Positions 51,638 to 60,469 of a DNA stretch of 64,000 nucleotides are shown here, in pieces. The notes under the pieces were generated by a model. That model ran no database searches. It was given only the letters and a program-made list of their open reading frames with translations, and was not told where the DNA came from. Source of the DNA: Streptomyces halobius (GTDB lineage Bacteria > Actinomycetota > Actinomycetes > Streptomycetales > Streptomycetaceae); assembly GCF_023277745.1 (NCBI RefSeq), contig NZ_CP086322.1, positions 8,060,001 to 8,124,000 of the forward strand. Reading direction: 5' to 3'. A program made the position numbers and the translations under genes. The stretch's first letter is position 1. Every line of letters starts with the position of its first letter.

Positions 51638-52984
51638 ATGTCGATGCTCAAGGGCGGCAATGTTCCGGTCACGGCACCGGCGGTCAGGGTGGAAGTGGGC
51701 TGGCACGCCGCTCCCGGGGTCCCGGACGTGGATGCCTCCGCCCTGCTCCTGGTGTCCGGAAAGGTCCGTGACGACGCGGACTTCGTCTTCTACAACCAGG
51801 CGGCGCATGCGTCGGGCGCGGTACGCCACGAGGGCAAGCGGCCGGCCGGCGGCACCGCGATGACCGACACCCTCGCCGTCGACCTCGCCGCCGTCGAGCC
51901 CGCCGTCGACACGGTGGTGCTGGCCGCCTCCGCCGACGGCGGCGCCTTCGGGAGCGTCCCCGGTCTGCACATCCGGGTGCTGGACGCGGCGAGCGGCGCC
52001 GAAACGGCCCGCTTCGACAGCCAGGACGCCACCGCCGAGACCGCCTTCGTGCTCGGGGAGCTCTACCGCCGCCAAGGCGCCTGGAAGTTCCGGGCGGTGG
52101 GGCAGGGGTACGACACCGGGCTCACGGGCCTGGCCACCGACTTCGGCATCAGCGTGGACGGGGAGCCGGCCGCCGCACCGCCCCCTGCGGCCATGCCCGC
52201 CGCGCCTCCCGTGGCGCCGTCGGCCCCCGCGCCCCCGTTGCCGGCCGGTCAACCGGCGGCGTCAATTCCGTCTCCGCCGGGACCGCCCGCCCAGGCCCCC
52301 GCACCCGCTCCCGTTCGTCTGACAAAAGTCACCCTCACGAAGGAAGCGCCCGCCGTCTCCTTGACGAAGCAGGGCGGCACCTCCGGAGCGATGCGGGTGA
52401 ACCTCAACTGGAACAGCGGCGCCACCGGAAAGCGCCTGACGAAGAAACTCGGCCGCAAGGCGATGGAGGCCATCGGCGCCCGAGGCGCGCTGCTGCCCCC
52501 GTCTGGCGATCTCGACCTCGATCTGTGCGCGCTGTACGAGCTGACCGACGGCGGCGCCGGGGTGGTGCACCCCATCGGCGGCAACTTCGGCGCTTTGCAC
52601 GCCCCGCCGTTCATCCAGCTCGACGGCGACGACCGCACCGGTGCCGTCGCGTCCGGCGAGAACCTGACCATCAACCTCGACCACCAGGCGCGCATCAAAC
52701 GCATCCTGATCTTCGTCACCGTGTACGCGGGCGCCCGGAGCTTCGAGGGCCTGCAGGCGACGGTCACCCTCCAGCCGCAGCACGGCGCCCCCGTCGACTT
52801 CACGCTCGACGCCTGCACGGTGCCCTCCAACGTCTGCGCGCTGGCCCTGATCACCAACACCGGCGGTGAACTCGTCGTCCGGCGCGAGGCCCGCTATCTG
52901 GTCCCCGAGCCCGGCGTCAGCCCGCAGCGCACCGTCGACCACGCCTACGGCTGGGGTCTGGACTGGTCCCCCGCCAGGAAGTGA
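51638..52984 (+). CDS. TerD-family protein with two TerD/TerA-like domains
   Basis: This 448-residue protein has an N-terminal TerD domain ([54 protein letters not shown]). A Pro/Ala linker follows, then a second TerA-like half ([59 protein letters not shown]). The calcium-type acidic clusters DLDLDL and DGDDR are retained. Family members are linked to tellurite resistance, phage and stress functions, and development in Streptomyces. A GAGAGGAAG site precedes the ATG. Confidence 0.93.
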   Translation: MSMLKGGNVPVTAPAVRVEVGWHAAPGVPDVDASALLLVSGKVRDDADFVFYNQAAHASGAVRHEGKRPAGGTAMTDTLAVDLAAVEPAVDTVVLAASADGGAFGSVPGLHIRVLDAASGAETARFDSQDATAETAFVLGELYRRQGAWKFRAVGQGYDTGLTGLATDFGISVDGEPAAAPPPAAMPAAPPVAPSAPAPPLPAGQPAASIPSPPGPPAQAPAPAPVRLTKVTLTKEAPAVSLTKQGGTSGAMRVNLNWNSGATGKRLTKKLGRKAMEAIGARGALLPPSGDLDLDLCALYELTDGGAGVVHPIGGNFGALHAPPFIQLDGDDRTGAVASGENLTINLDHQARIKRILIFVTVYAGARSFEGLQATVTLQPQHGAPVDFTLDACTVPSNVCALALITNTGGELVVRREARYLVPEPGVSPQRTVDHAYGWGLDWSPARK

Positions 52985-53002
52985 CGGCGGCGGGGGCGGC
53001 GC

Positions 53003-54151
53003 TCAGAGCGCTCCGTACGTCCGGCCCTTCCAGGCCGCCCCGCGCCCCCGGTAGTGCTGGACGGCCGAGTCCAGCGTCATCAACAGATAGAGCAGCGCGG
53101 TGAACGGCAGCAGCGGCGCCGTCCACGGCGCCTGCCGGTAGTAGCGCAGCATCGGCAGATACGTCCCGCACATCACCACCCAGGCTGCCCCGCCCAGCGT
53201 GGCGACCGCCCTGTCGCCGCCGGCCAGCCCGGCCACCAGCACCACCGGCGGTGCGAGATACACCAGCGCGAGACCGGCGACCGTCGCCGCCAGCAGCAGC
53301 GGACGGTGCAGCAGCTGGGCGTACGCGCTGCGCGAGACCATCCGCCACAGCTCCGCCAGCCGGGGATACGGGCGCACGCTGTTGACCCGCTCGGCGAGCC
53401 CCAGCCAGATCGTGCCGCCGTTCCGCTGCACCGCGCGCGCCAGCGTCACATCGTCGATCACCGCATGCCGGATCGACTCCGGGATGCCCGCGCGCTCCGC
53501 CGCGTCCAGCCGCAGCAGCACACAGCCGCCGGCCGCGGCCGCGGTCCGCGCCCCGGGACGGTTCACCCAGCGGAAGGGGTAGAGCTGCCCGAAGAAGTAC
53601 ACGAACGCCGGCACGATCAGCCGCTCCCAGAACGTCACGACCCGCAGCCGCGCCATCTGCGACACCAGGTCCAGATCCGCCGACCGCGCCGCCGCCACCA
53701 ACTCCCGCAGACTGTCCGGTTCATGGGCGATGTCCGCGTCCGTCAGCAGCAGATACTCCGGCGCGACCCGGAACCGCGCCAGCGCGATCCCCTGCCGTAC
53801 GGCCCACAGCTTCCCCGTCCACCCCGCCTCCGGCTCACCGGGCGAGGAGACCGTCAGCGGCAGCCCGCCCCGCTCGGCCGCCAGCGTACGGGCCAGTGCG
53901 CCGGTCCCGTCCGTACTGCCGTCGTCGACGAGGAAGACCTCCGCCCGGCCCGGATATTTCTGCGCGAGCAGGGACGGCAGGCTCTCCGGCAGCACCGCGG
54001 CCTCGTCCCGCGCCGGGACGACCACGGCGACCGAAGGCCAGCGCTCCGGATCCCGGCGCGGCGGAAGCCGTACGTCCGTCCGCCAGAAGAAGCCCTGCCC
54101 CAGCAACAGCCACACCCAGGCCAGCAGCGACCCGGCGCCGATCCACTCCAT
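53003..54151 (-). CDS. HpnB-like membrane glycosyltransferase, GT2
   Basis: This 382-residue family 2 glycosyltransferase has an N-terminal membrane span. The GT-A fold is marked by VAVVVPARDEAAVLPESL, FLVDDGSTDGTGA, the DxD-type LLLTDADIAHEP and a late VIDDVTLARAVQ. About three C-terminal membrane helices follow. The overall plan matches hopene-associated glycosyltransferase HpnB; the hopanoid link is not shown by neighbours here. The ATG at 54151 has GGGAG just before it. It is convergent with TerD with an 18-base gap. Confidence 0.87.
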   Translation of the reverse strand: MEWIGAGSLLAWVWLLLGQGFFWRTDVRLPPRRDPERWPSVAVVVPARDEAAVLPESLPSLLAQKYPGRAEVFLVDDGSTDGTGALARTLAAERGGLPLTVSSPGEPEAGWTGKLWAVRQGIALARFRVAPEYLLLTDADIAHEPDSLRELVAAARSADLDLVSQMARLRVVTFWERLIVPAFVYFFGQLYPFRWVNRPGARTAAAAGGCVLLRLDAAERAGIPESIRHAVIDDVTLARAVQRNGGTIWLGLAERVNSVRPYPRLAELWRMVSRSAYAQLLHRPLLLAATVAGLALVYLAPPVVLVAGLAGGDRAVATLGGAAWVVMCGTYLPMLRYYRQAPWTAPLLPFTALLYLLMTLDSAVQHYRGRGAAWKGRTYGAL

Positions 54152-54313
54152 CGCTCCCACGGCCGCAGTCTGCCGCACCACACCTACGGCACACCGGCGA
54201 ACGACAGGGTGTACCCGGTATGGCTGAACCTGAGTTGCGCCGGTGCCGGCGGGGCGTGCGCGCGCCGGGGCGGCGTCGATAGGAAAAGATGGACGGCCGG
54301 GTAAGGTGTCCGG

Positions 54314-55144
54314 GTGAAGATCGCGCTCATGGACTCCGGGACCGGGCTGCTGCCGGCGGCCGCCGCGATGCGACGACTGCGGCCGGACGCCGATCTCGTC
54401 CTCTCCAACGACCCCGACGGCATGCCCTGGGGCCCGCGCACGCCCGACGACGTCGCCGCGCACGCGCTGGCCGTGGCACGGGCCGCCGCCGCGCACCGTC
54501 CCGACGCCCTGATCGTCGCCTGCAACACCGCCTCCGTGCACGCGCTGCCGGTGCTCCGCGCCGAACTGGAACCCGCCGTGCCGGTCGTCGGCACCGTCCC
54601 GGCCATCAAGCCCGCCGCGGCCGGCGGCGGCCCTGTCGCGATCTGGGCCACCCCCGCCACCACCGGCAGCCCCTACCAGCGGGATCTGATCGAACGGTTC
54701 GCGAGCGGGGTGAGCGTCACCGGTGTGCCGTGCCCCGGCCTCGCCGACGCCGTCGAGCAGGCGGACGAGAGCGCCATCGACGCCGCCGTCGCGGCCGCCG
54801 CGCAGCGCACCCCCCAGGACATCCGGGCCGTCGTCCTCGGCTGCACCCACTACGAGCTGGTCGCCGAACGCATCCGGACCGCCCTCCAGCGGCCCGGCGC
54901 CCCCGCTCTCGTCCTGCACGGCTCGGCCGAGGCCGTCGCCGCCCAGGCGCTGCGCCGCATCGGCGCCGAGCCGGCCCCCGCCGCCGCGCCGACCGGCGGT
55001 CTGCGCGTGCTGGAGTCCGGCCGTCCGGCGGGACTGCCGGCCGTGGCGCTCGCCTACGCGGCGGGCCGGCTGCTCGCCGGTGGTACGGAACCGGCGGACG
55101 CTCCGGCGGCCGACGAGCTCGCCGCCACCGCGCCGCGCCCGTGA
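54314..55144 (+). CDS. murI: Aspartate/glutamate racemase family, MurI-like
   Basis: This 276-residue cofactor-independent racemase has DSGTGLLPAAAAM at the start. The two catalytic cysteines are in LIVACNTASVHALP and VVLGCTHYELVAE, as in glutamate racemases that make D-Glu for peptidoglycan. Streptomyces usually also has a housekeeping murI elsewhere, so this may be a second copy, and the symbol is by family only. The GTG start has AAGG upstream. Confidence 0.82.
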   Translation: MKIALMDSGTGLLPAAAAMRRLRPDADLVLSNDPDGMPWGPRTPDDVAAHALAVARAAAAHRPDALIVACNTASVHALPVLRAELEPAVPVVGTVPAIKPAAAGGGPVAIWATPATTGSPYQRDLIERFASGVSVTGVPCPGLADAVEQADESAIDAAVAAAAQRTPQDIRAVVLGCTHYELVAERIRTALQRPGAPALVLHGSAEAVAAQALRRIGAEPAPAAAPTGGLRVLESGRPAGLPAVALAYAAGRLLAGGTEPADAPAADELAATAPRP

Positions 55145-55261
55145 CGACGTCACCCCTCGCCCGCGACGTGCGGTGACACCCCGACCGCGGAGCGCCTCCC
55201 GGCCGTGAACGACCCGGCCGAGGCGGTGCCACCGCATACGAAGGCGCGTACGCTGCGTGTC

Positions 55262-55879
55262 ATGAGGGACCACCCCCACGAGGGGGCAGCAGCCCCCGGG
55301 AACCACGGCGGCAGCGAAGGCGCCGGCGGCCGCGCGCGCTCCGTCGGCCGTGCGCGTACGGACATCCCCGAGGTCTGGCAGGGCAGCGCCACCAACCGCG
55401 TCCAGTGGCTGCTGGCCTCCATGGGTGCGGCCTGCCTGGCGCTCGGTATCCAGCTGGCCGTCGAGAGCCCCTGGCCCTCCGGGCTCACGGCGCTGGTGAT
55501 GGCGGTGGTCGGCTGTGTCGCGGTCGGCCTGCTGGTGCTCTTCGGCACGCTCGCCTACGTCCGTGTGTCGGTACGGGTCGACCGGGAGTGCCTGGAAGTG
55601 CGGTGCGGCCATATAGGGGTGCCGCGTCGCCGGATCCCTCTCGACAACGTGGTCGGCGCCGACTTCGCGCCACGGGTCACCCCCCGGCACTGGGGTGGCT
55701 GGGGCTACCGCTGGCGCCCCGAACAGGGCACCGCCGTCGTCGTACGCCGGGGCGAGGGCATGGTGCTCCGGCTCGCCGACGGGCGCACCTTCACCGTCAC
55801 CGTCGATGACGCGGAGGCCGCGGTGCGGTACATCCGCGCCCGGCTGGGCACGCGCGGCGGGACACCGGCGGGCGCCTGA
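55262..55879 (+). CDS. Two-TM protein with PH-like C-terminus
   Basis: This is a protein of about 205 residues with an N-terminal Gly/Arg-rich cytoplasmic segment. Two membrane helices follow (WLLASMGAACLALGIQLAV, ALVMAVVGCVAVGLLVLFG). The C-terminal beta domain (RIPLDNVVGADFAPRVTP, GTAVVVRRGEGMVLRLADG) resembles bacterial PH or DUF3093-type domains. The ATG follows a possible -10 (TACGCT) by 9 bases, so it may be leaderless. The function is unknown. Confidence 0.75.
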   Translation: MRDHPHEGAAAPGNHGGSEGAGGRARSVGRARTDIPEVWQGSATNRVQWLLASMGAACLALGIQLAVESPWPSGLTALVMAVVGCVAVGLLVLFGTLAYVRVSVRVDRECLEVRCGHIGVPRRRIPLDNVVGADFAPRVTPRHWGGWGYRWRPEQGTAVVVRRGEGMVLRLADGRTFTVTVDDAEAAVRYIRARLGTRGGTPAGA

Positions 55880-55994
55880 GGGCCGGACCCGGTCGCGGAT
55901 CCGGGCCTTGCGGATCGGGGACGCGTGCCCGTGTGCCGGTGCCATGTGCCTGTGCGGCGTGGCGATGTCCGCGCTTTCCCTTAAGGTTCACAGC

Positions 55995-56483
55995 ATGGCG
56001 ACCCCCGACTTCATCCGTGAGATCCGGACGTCCATCGGCAGCCAGCTCCTGTGGCTGCCGGGGGTGACCGCGGTCGTCTTCGACGACGCGGGACGTGTCC
56101 TGCTGGGCAAGCGGGTGGACACCGGCGGCTGGGCGGTGATCGGCGGAATCCCCGAGCCCGGCGAACAGCCCGCCGAGACCGCGGTACGCGAGGTGTACGA
56201 GGAGACCGCGGTACAGGTCGTCCCCGAGCGCGTCGTCCTGGTGGAGACGGTGCCGCCGATCCGGTACCCGAACGGTGATGTCTGCCAGTTCATGGATGTG
56301 ACGCTGCGCTGCCGGGCGATCGGCGGCGAGGCCAGGGTCAACGACGACGAGTCGCTGGAGGTGGGCTGGTTCGCCCTGGACGCCCTGCCGGAGCTGGCGG
56401 ACTACGCCCTGACCCGCATCAAGCGGGCGGTCGAGGCCGGGCCGACGTGGTTCCACGGGATGGGGGAAGTGCCCCAGGGGTAG
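55995..56483 (+). CDS. Nudix hydrolase
   Basis: This 162-residue single Nudix domain has G51-x5-E57-x7-R65 E66 x2 E69 E70 in GGIPEPGEQPAETAVREVYEE. The usual glycine near the end of the box is Ala72 (ETAV). The metal-binding glutamates are all present, so activity is expected. The substrate is unassigned, with the flanking PPIRYPNGDVCQFMDV loop as in ADP-ribose/NTP-type members. It is a single gene. Confidence 0.9.
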   Translation: MATPDFIREIRTSIGSQLLWLPGVTAVVFDDAGRVLLGKRVDTGGWAVIGGIPEPGEQPAETAVREVYEETAVQVVPERVVLVETVPPIRYPNGDVCQFMDVTLRCRAIGGEARVNDDESLEVGWFALDALPELADYALTRIKRAVEAGPTWFHGMGEVPQG

Positions 56484-56520
56484 CCAGGCGGAGACGAAGC
56501 AGGAGCCCCCGGGCCGACGC

Positions 56521-57096
56521 CTACAGCTCCTCCGTGGACGGTTCGTCCATCGGGTCGCCGGTCTCCTCGGGCAGCGGAGGGAGCTCGGACTCGTCCGGGG
56601 CACCGGGCTCCTCGGACGGCGCGGGCCCGGGCTGCTCCCCGGAGGCCTCCTCGGTGTGCATCTCCAGCCGGTCCTTGCGGCAGGTGGTGATCCACGTACC
56701 GGTGGGGCCGCTCTCGAACTGGCAGAACCAGCCCCGCACGGCCAGCGATCCCACCTCGCCGCCGCCTTCCTGCGGGGCCCGCTGAAAGAACTCGGTCATC
56801 ACGTCATGGGCCTCTTCGCAGCCCACCGTGCCGTCGGCTCCCGGGTCGGCGAACAGGGCGACGTTCCTGGCCCGGCCGAGCGCGTCGGGAATCTCGCCGC
56901 AGTTCACGGGCTGCCCAGGGACGCCGGGCGAGGAGTTCCCGGGCGACGGGGAGTCCGGGTCCGGTGTGCCGCCCTGGCCGGTGGGGGCGGCCTCGGTGCC
57001 GGTGTGGTGGGTGACCTCCGGGCCCTCGTGCTCGCTCCCGCATCCCGCGGCGGCGAGCGCGAACAGCACGGTCGGCACGGCGATGAGCCTACGCAT
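56521..57096 (-). CDS. Lipoprotein with acidic low-complexity tail
   Basis: This 191-residue lipoprotein has a lipobox ALAAAGCGS (cysteine near 19). A Thr/Pro/Gly linker follows, then a compact domain with cysteines in PVNCGEIP, GTVGCEEAHD, GWFCQFESG and WITTCRKD that could form two disulphides. The tail is Glu/Pro/Ser-rich. No family is recognised. The ATG follows AAGGGAG. It is convergent with the Nudix gene. Confidence 0.8.
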   Translation of the reverse strand: MRRLIAVPTVLFALAAAGCGSEHEGPEVTHHTGTEAAPTGQGGTPDPDSPSPGNSSPGVPGQPVNCGEIPDALGRARNVALFADPGADGTVGCEEAHDVMTEFFQRAPQEGGGEVGSLAVRGWFCQFESGPTGTWITTCRKDRLEMHTEEASGEQPGPAPSEEPGAPDESELPPLPEETGDPMDEPSTEEL

Positions 57097-57140
57097 GTCG
57101 GACTCCCTTGTGGCGACGGTGCGCTGCGTCGTCTGACGCT

Positions 57141-57197
57141 AGGGCCGGTCCGATGGGGCATGGCCGGGCCCGCGGCCCTGTCCCATCGGACAGACCC
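57141..57197. terminator. Hairpin
   Basis: AGGGCCGGTCCGATGGG (57141-57157) pairs with CCCATCGGACAGACCCT (57182-57198) with two mismatches. A further GGCCGGGCCCGCGGCC core lies inside. It sits upstream of the lipoprotein gene and before a short frame. Confidence 0.55.
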
Positions 57198-57250
57198 TAG
57201 GAGGCCGACGGGGCGAGCGGCGATCCGGGAACGACTGTTCGGGTGAGATC

Positions 57251-57388
57251 GTGCTGGGGCGGGAGGGCCGGACGGCGATGCCGTTCCCGATGGACGGCGT
57301 CCCGGTCGCCGAGCGTGTCCGCCCGTCCGGCGCCGTGTTCGTCAGGTACACCGCCTCCGGTCCGTCCTACCTGGTCGTCTCCGGTTGA
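57251..57388 (+). other. Short coding-like remnant
   Basis: A 45-codon frame (VLGREGRTAMPFPMDGVPVA to YLVVSG, stop at 57386-57388) has coding-type third positions but no ribosome site. It may be the tail of a lost gene. No family is recognised. Confidence 0.25.
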
Positions 57389-57457
57389 GCGCCCGCGACC
57401 GAGCCACGTATCGTGTAGGGATATCGCTACGCTGGGTGACGGCGGAGGGTGTGGCAC

Positions 57458-58973
57458 ATGACTGCTGAAGTCCCGCTGGACGGCACTGGTGCCGACGCCA
57501 CCGAGGTCCTGATCGTCGGCGCCGGTCCGACCGGGCTCACCCTTGCCTGCGATCTGGCCAGGTGCGGGGTGCGCGCTCAGCTGATCGAGCGGTCCAACCG
57601 GCTGTTCCCAGGATCGCGCGGCAAGGGGCTGCAGCCCCGTACCCAGGAGGTCTTCGACGACCTCGGTGTGATCGACGCGATCCGCGCGGGCGGTGCCCCC
57701 TTCCCCCCGATGCAGACCTGGGAGGGCGATGAGCGCCGCGGCGAATGGGACCTGATCGACAAGGCGCCCGGCCGCACGTACTCGGCCTACCCGAGCGTGT
57801 GGATGGTCCCGCAGTGGCGCACCCAGCGGATCCTGTACGACCGGCTGCGCCGGCTGGGCGGCGGCGTCGAGTTCGGGACCGGTCTGCTCGACCTGGAGCA
57901 GACCGACGACCACGTCATCGCCGAAGTCGCGCGTCCCGACGGGACGAGCCGGACGGTCGCCGCCCGGTACCTCGTCGGCACCGACGGCGGTCACAGCACG
58001 GTGCGGCACGCCCTGGGGCTGCGGATGACGGTCGCGGACACCCGTCTGCGCCCTCCCTGGTCGCCGATGTCCGCATACGCGGCCTCGATCGCGACAACTG
58101 GCATGTCTGGCCCAAGGCCCCCGGCGGCCCGATGCTCCTGTGTCCGCTGCCCGGCACCGAAGACTTCCAGTTCTGCGCGCAGTTCGACATCGACCGGCCG
58201 CACGCCTCCCATGACGTCCGCACCATCATCAGCTCCCGCAGCCATCTGCCCGCGAGCGCGGTCACCCACGTCCGGTGCGCGTCGTACTACCAGCCCCACG
58301 CCGCGCTCGCCCAACGCTTCACCCACGGCCGGGTGTTCCTCGCCGGCGACGCCGCGCACGTCCACCCGCCGGGCGGCGGACAGGGGCTGAACACCAGCGT
58401 CCAGGACGCCTACAACCTGGGCTGGAAGCTGGGACAGGTGCTGCGGCACGGAGCGGATCCGGAGCTGCTGGAGAGCTATGCGGTGGAGCGGCTGCCGGTC
58501 GCCGTCGGGGTTCTGCAGCTGAGCACCCGGCTGTACCGCGTCGGCCGCACCCCGGAGGTGGGCAGCGCCGCACAGGCCGCGCGCCGCGGCCGGATGACCA
58601 ATCAGCTGGATGTGGGCTATCGGGAGAGCCCCTTGTCGAGGGAGGCCCGGAAGGGGCTGAATCCGGCCGCCCTCAGCGCCGGCGACCGCGCTCCCGACCT
58701 GCCGTTCTCGGCCGGCCTGCGGTCCCCGGACGACGGCATGCCGGTCACGCGGCTCTTCGACCTGCTGCGCGGGCCGCAGTTCACGCTGCTCGCCGTCGCG
58801 ATGAACCTGCCCGTCGCGCCCAGTGGCGTGCGTGCGTACCGTCTGGACGACAGCGCGGTCCGGGCGCTTTACGGGAGGGGCTGTTCCTGGTCCGTCCGGA
58901 CGGGTACGTCGGCTTGGCCACCCACGATCCGGCGGATGTACCCGCGTATCTGGCGACGGTCGGGCTCTCCTGA
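57458..58973 (+). pseudogene. FAD-dependent aromatic monooxygenase, two frameshifts
   Basis: The N-terminus has the FAD motif VLIVGAGPTGLTLACDLA and SRGKGLQPRTQEVF, then the DG motif YLVGTDGGHSTVRHAL. The frame then shifts near 58045-58055. It continues with SLVADVRIRGLDRDNWHVWP and the GD motif VFLAGDAAHVHPPGGGQGLN, followed by a thioredoxin-like tail. A second shift near 58878-58886 is needed to read LFLVRPDGYVGLATHDP and the stop at 58973. Both need one added base, beside short C or G runs. Intact members hydroxylate phenols, rifampicin or polyketides. It is a true pseudogene or carries two read errors. Confidence 0.8.
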
Positions 58974-59205
58974 CCGGACGGCCGAAGCCGGTACCGGGGC
59001 CCTGTCGAAGGCCGGAGTACCCACCGCAGGCCAACACGCTCCGTCGAAGGCCGCGGCCCACACCGAGGTCGACCCGACGTCGCGGAGCCCCGAAGCCCGT
59101 CGAGGTCGGCACCGAAGCCTCATCGAAGTCCTGCGGGAGTCCGGACGATTCCCGGACCGCGTGGCCGGGCAGTCTGCCGAACATGCCGGGCACTCGTGTG
59201 AGGTG
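58974..59205. other. Intergenic, no gene seen
   Basis: The gap between the monooxygenase pseudogene and the Tat lipoprotein holds loosely repeated CCGAAG / TCGAAG segments (CTGTCGAAGGCCGGAG, CCGTCGAAGGCCGCGG, CATCGAAGTCCTGCGG). No supported coding sequence is present. Confidence 0.4.
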
Positions 59206-59217
59206 ACCACATGTGGT
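59206..59217 (+). promoter_or_regulatory. Perfect palindrome upstream of Tat lipoprotein
   Basis: ACCACATGTGGT is a perfect 12-base palindrome, 70 bases upstream of the chosen start. It is a likely binding site for a dimeric regulator. Confidence 0.4.
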
Positions 59218-59286
59218 GTGGTGCCCCGGCATCGCGGAATGACAGTTCTGGAGATCTTCGCGGCGGGGGCGAGGGACGGAGGCAAG

Positions 59287-60378
59287 GTGGCGGGCGAGGC
59301 GGGCAGGGCCGGGAACGGACCGCCGTTCCCGGGGGCGAGCCGCCGGGAGATGCTCGCGGCCACGGCAGCGGCGGGTCTGGGCCTGTTCACCGGGTGCGGC
59401 AAACCGTCCGATCGCACCGACGCCGCCCCCAGGGAGTCGCCGCGGGGCGGACGGCAGCCGTCCGCCCCGTCTTCCGAGCCCGGTTCCGCCGGTGCGTCAA
59501 GCTCGTCCGGGTCGGCGGGACCGCGAGCCCCCGCCGACCCGCCCGCCACCTCAAGCCCGTCGGCCGGACCGGCGAAACGGCGGCTGGAACTGCCGCGCGG
59601 CGGGCGGGAGCTGTTCCCCCGTCACCGTCTGGTGGGCTTCTGCGGCCTGCCCGGTGCCGCGGCGCTCGGCAGGCTCGGCGTCGGTGCCCCCGCCAGAAGG
59701 GCCGCCGAGCTGGCGAAGCTGGCGGACGTGCACGCCGCCGGGCGTGAGCCGCTGCCCGTCCTCGAACTCCTGGCGGTGGTCACCGTCGCCGAGGCCGGCC
59801 ACGACGGCACGTACCGCACGCGCACGCCTGCCGCCACCGTCCGCCGCTTCCACGCCCTCGCACGCGAGCACCGGGCGCTCCTGCTGCTGAACATCCAGCC
59901 GGGGCGCGCGGCGGTCCTCGACGAGGTGGCGGCGCTGCGCGAGTGGCTGGTCCATCCCGATGTGGGGCTCGCCCTCGACCCGGAGTGGGAGATGGGCCCG
60001 CACGACGTGCCCGGCCGCACCTTCGGCCGTACCAGCGGTGACGAACTGACCCGTGTCGCCCGCTATCTGTCGGAGCTGGTCGACGCGTACGGTCTGCCGC
60101 AGAAGCCGCTCGTCTTCCATCAGGTCGCCACGTCCGTGGTGCGCGACGAGTCCGCGCTGCGGACGCAGCCCGGCGTGGCCCTGATCAAGAGCGTCGACGG
60201 CATCGGCTCGCCCGCCATGAAGCGGCGCACCTGGCGGCACCTCGTCGCCGGGCTGCCCGACGGTCTCCACACCGGCTTCAAGCTGTTCTACGAGGAGGAC
60301 GCGAAAGCCGGCCGCTTGATGACACCGGAGGAGGTGCTGAGCCTCGGCCCGGAGCCGGAGTATGTGATGTACGAGTGA
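59287..60378 (+). CDS. Tat-exported lipoprotein, glycoside-hydrolase-like
   Basis: This is a protein of about 363 residues. The N-terminus has a twin-arginine signal with lipobox (ASRREMLAATAAAGLGLFTG followed by CG), then a Ser/Pro/Ala linker. The folded part (residues 120-363) reads like a TIM-barrel: RLVGFCGLPGAAALGRLG, LLLLNIQPGRAAVLDEVAAL, VGLALDPEWEMGPHDVPG, LVFHQVATSVVRDES and GFKLFYEEDAKAGRLM. This suggests a GH-like extracellular enzyme, with acidic residues in DPEWEM as candidates. No family is firmly assigned. The GTG has GGAGG 4 bases upstream; an earlier ATG at 59239 is possible. Confidence 0.7.
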   Translation: MAGEAGRAGNGPPFPGASRREMLAATAAAGLGLFTGCGKPSDRTDAAPRESPRGGRQPSAPSSEPGSAGASSSSGSAGPRAPADPPATSSPSAGPAKRRLELPRGGRELFPRHRLVGFCGLPGAAALGRLGVGAPARRAAELAKLADVHAAGREPLPVLELLAVVTVAEAGHDGTYRTRTPAATVRRFHALAREHRALLLLNIQPGRAAVLDEVAALREWLVHPDVGLALDPEWEMGPHDVPGRTFGRTSGDELTRVARYLSELVDAYGLPQKPLVFHQVATSVVRDESALRTQPGVALIKSVDGIGSPAMKRRTWRHLVAGLPDGLHTGFKLFYEEDAKAGRLMTPEEVLSLGPEPEYVMYE

Positions 60379-60469
60379 GCGGGCGGCAGTGAGCCGGAGT
60401 GCCGCAGCCCCCGAGGCCGGGGCGCCGGGGCGCACGACGATCGGGGGCTGCGGCCGCGGAGTCGCTCGC

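Noticed and set aside
58040..58890. Programmed frameshifting in the FAD monooxygenase
   Set aside because: The two breaks have different contexts and no slippery heptamer. Mutation or read error is simpler.
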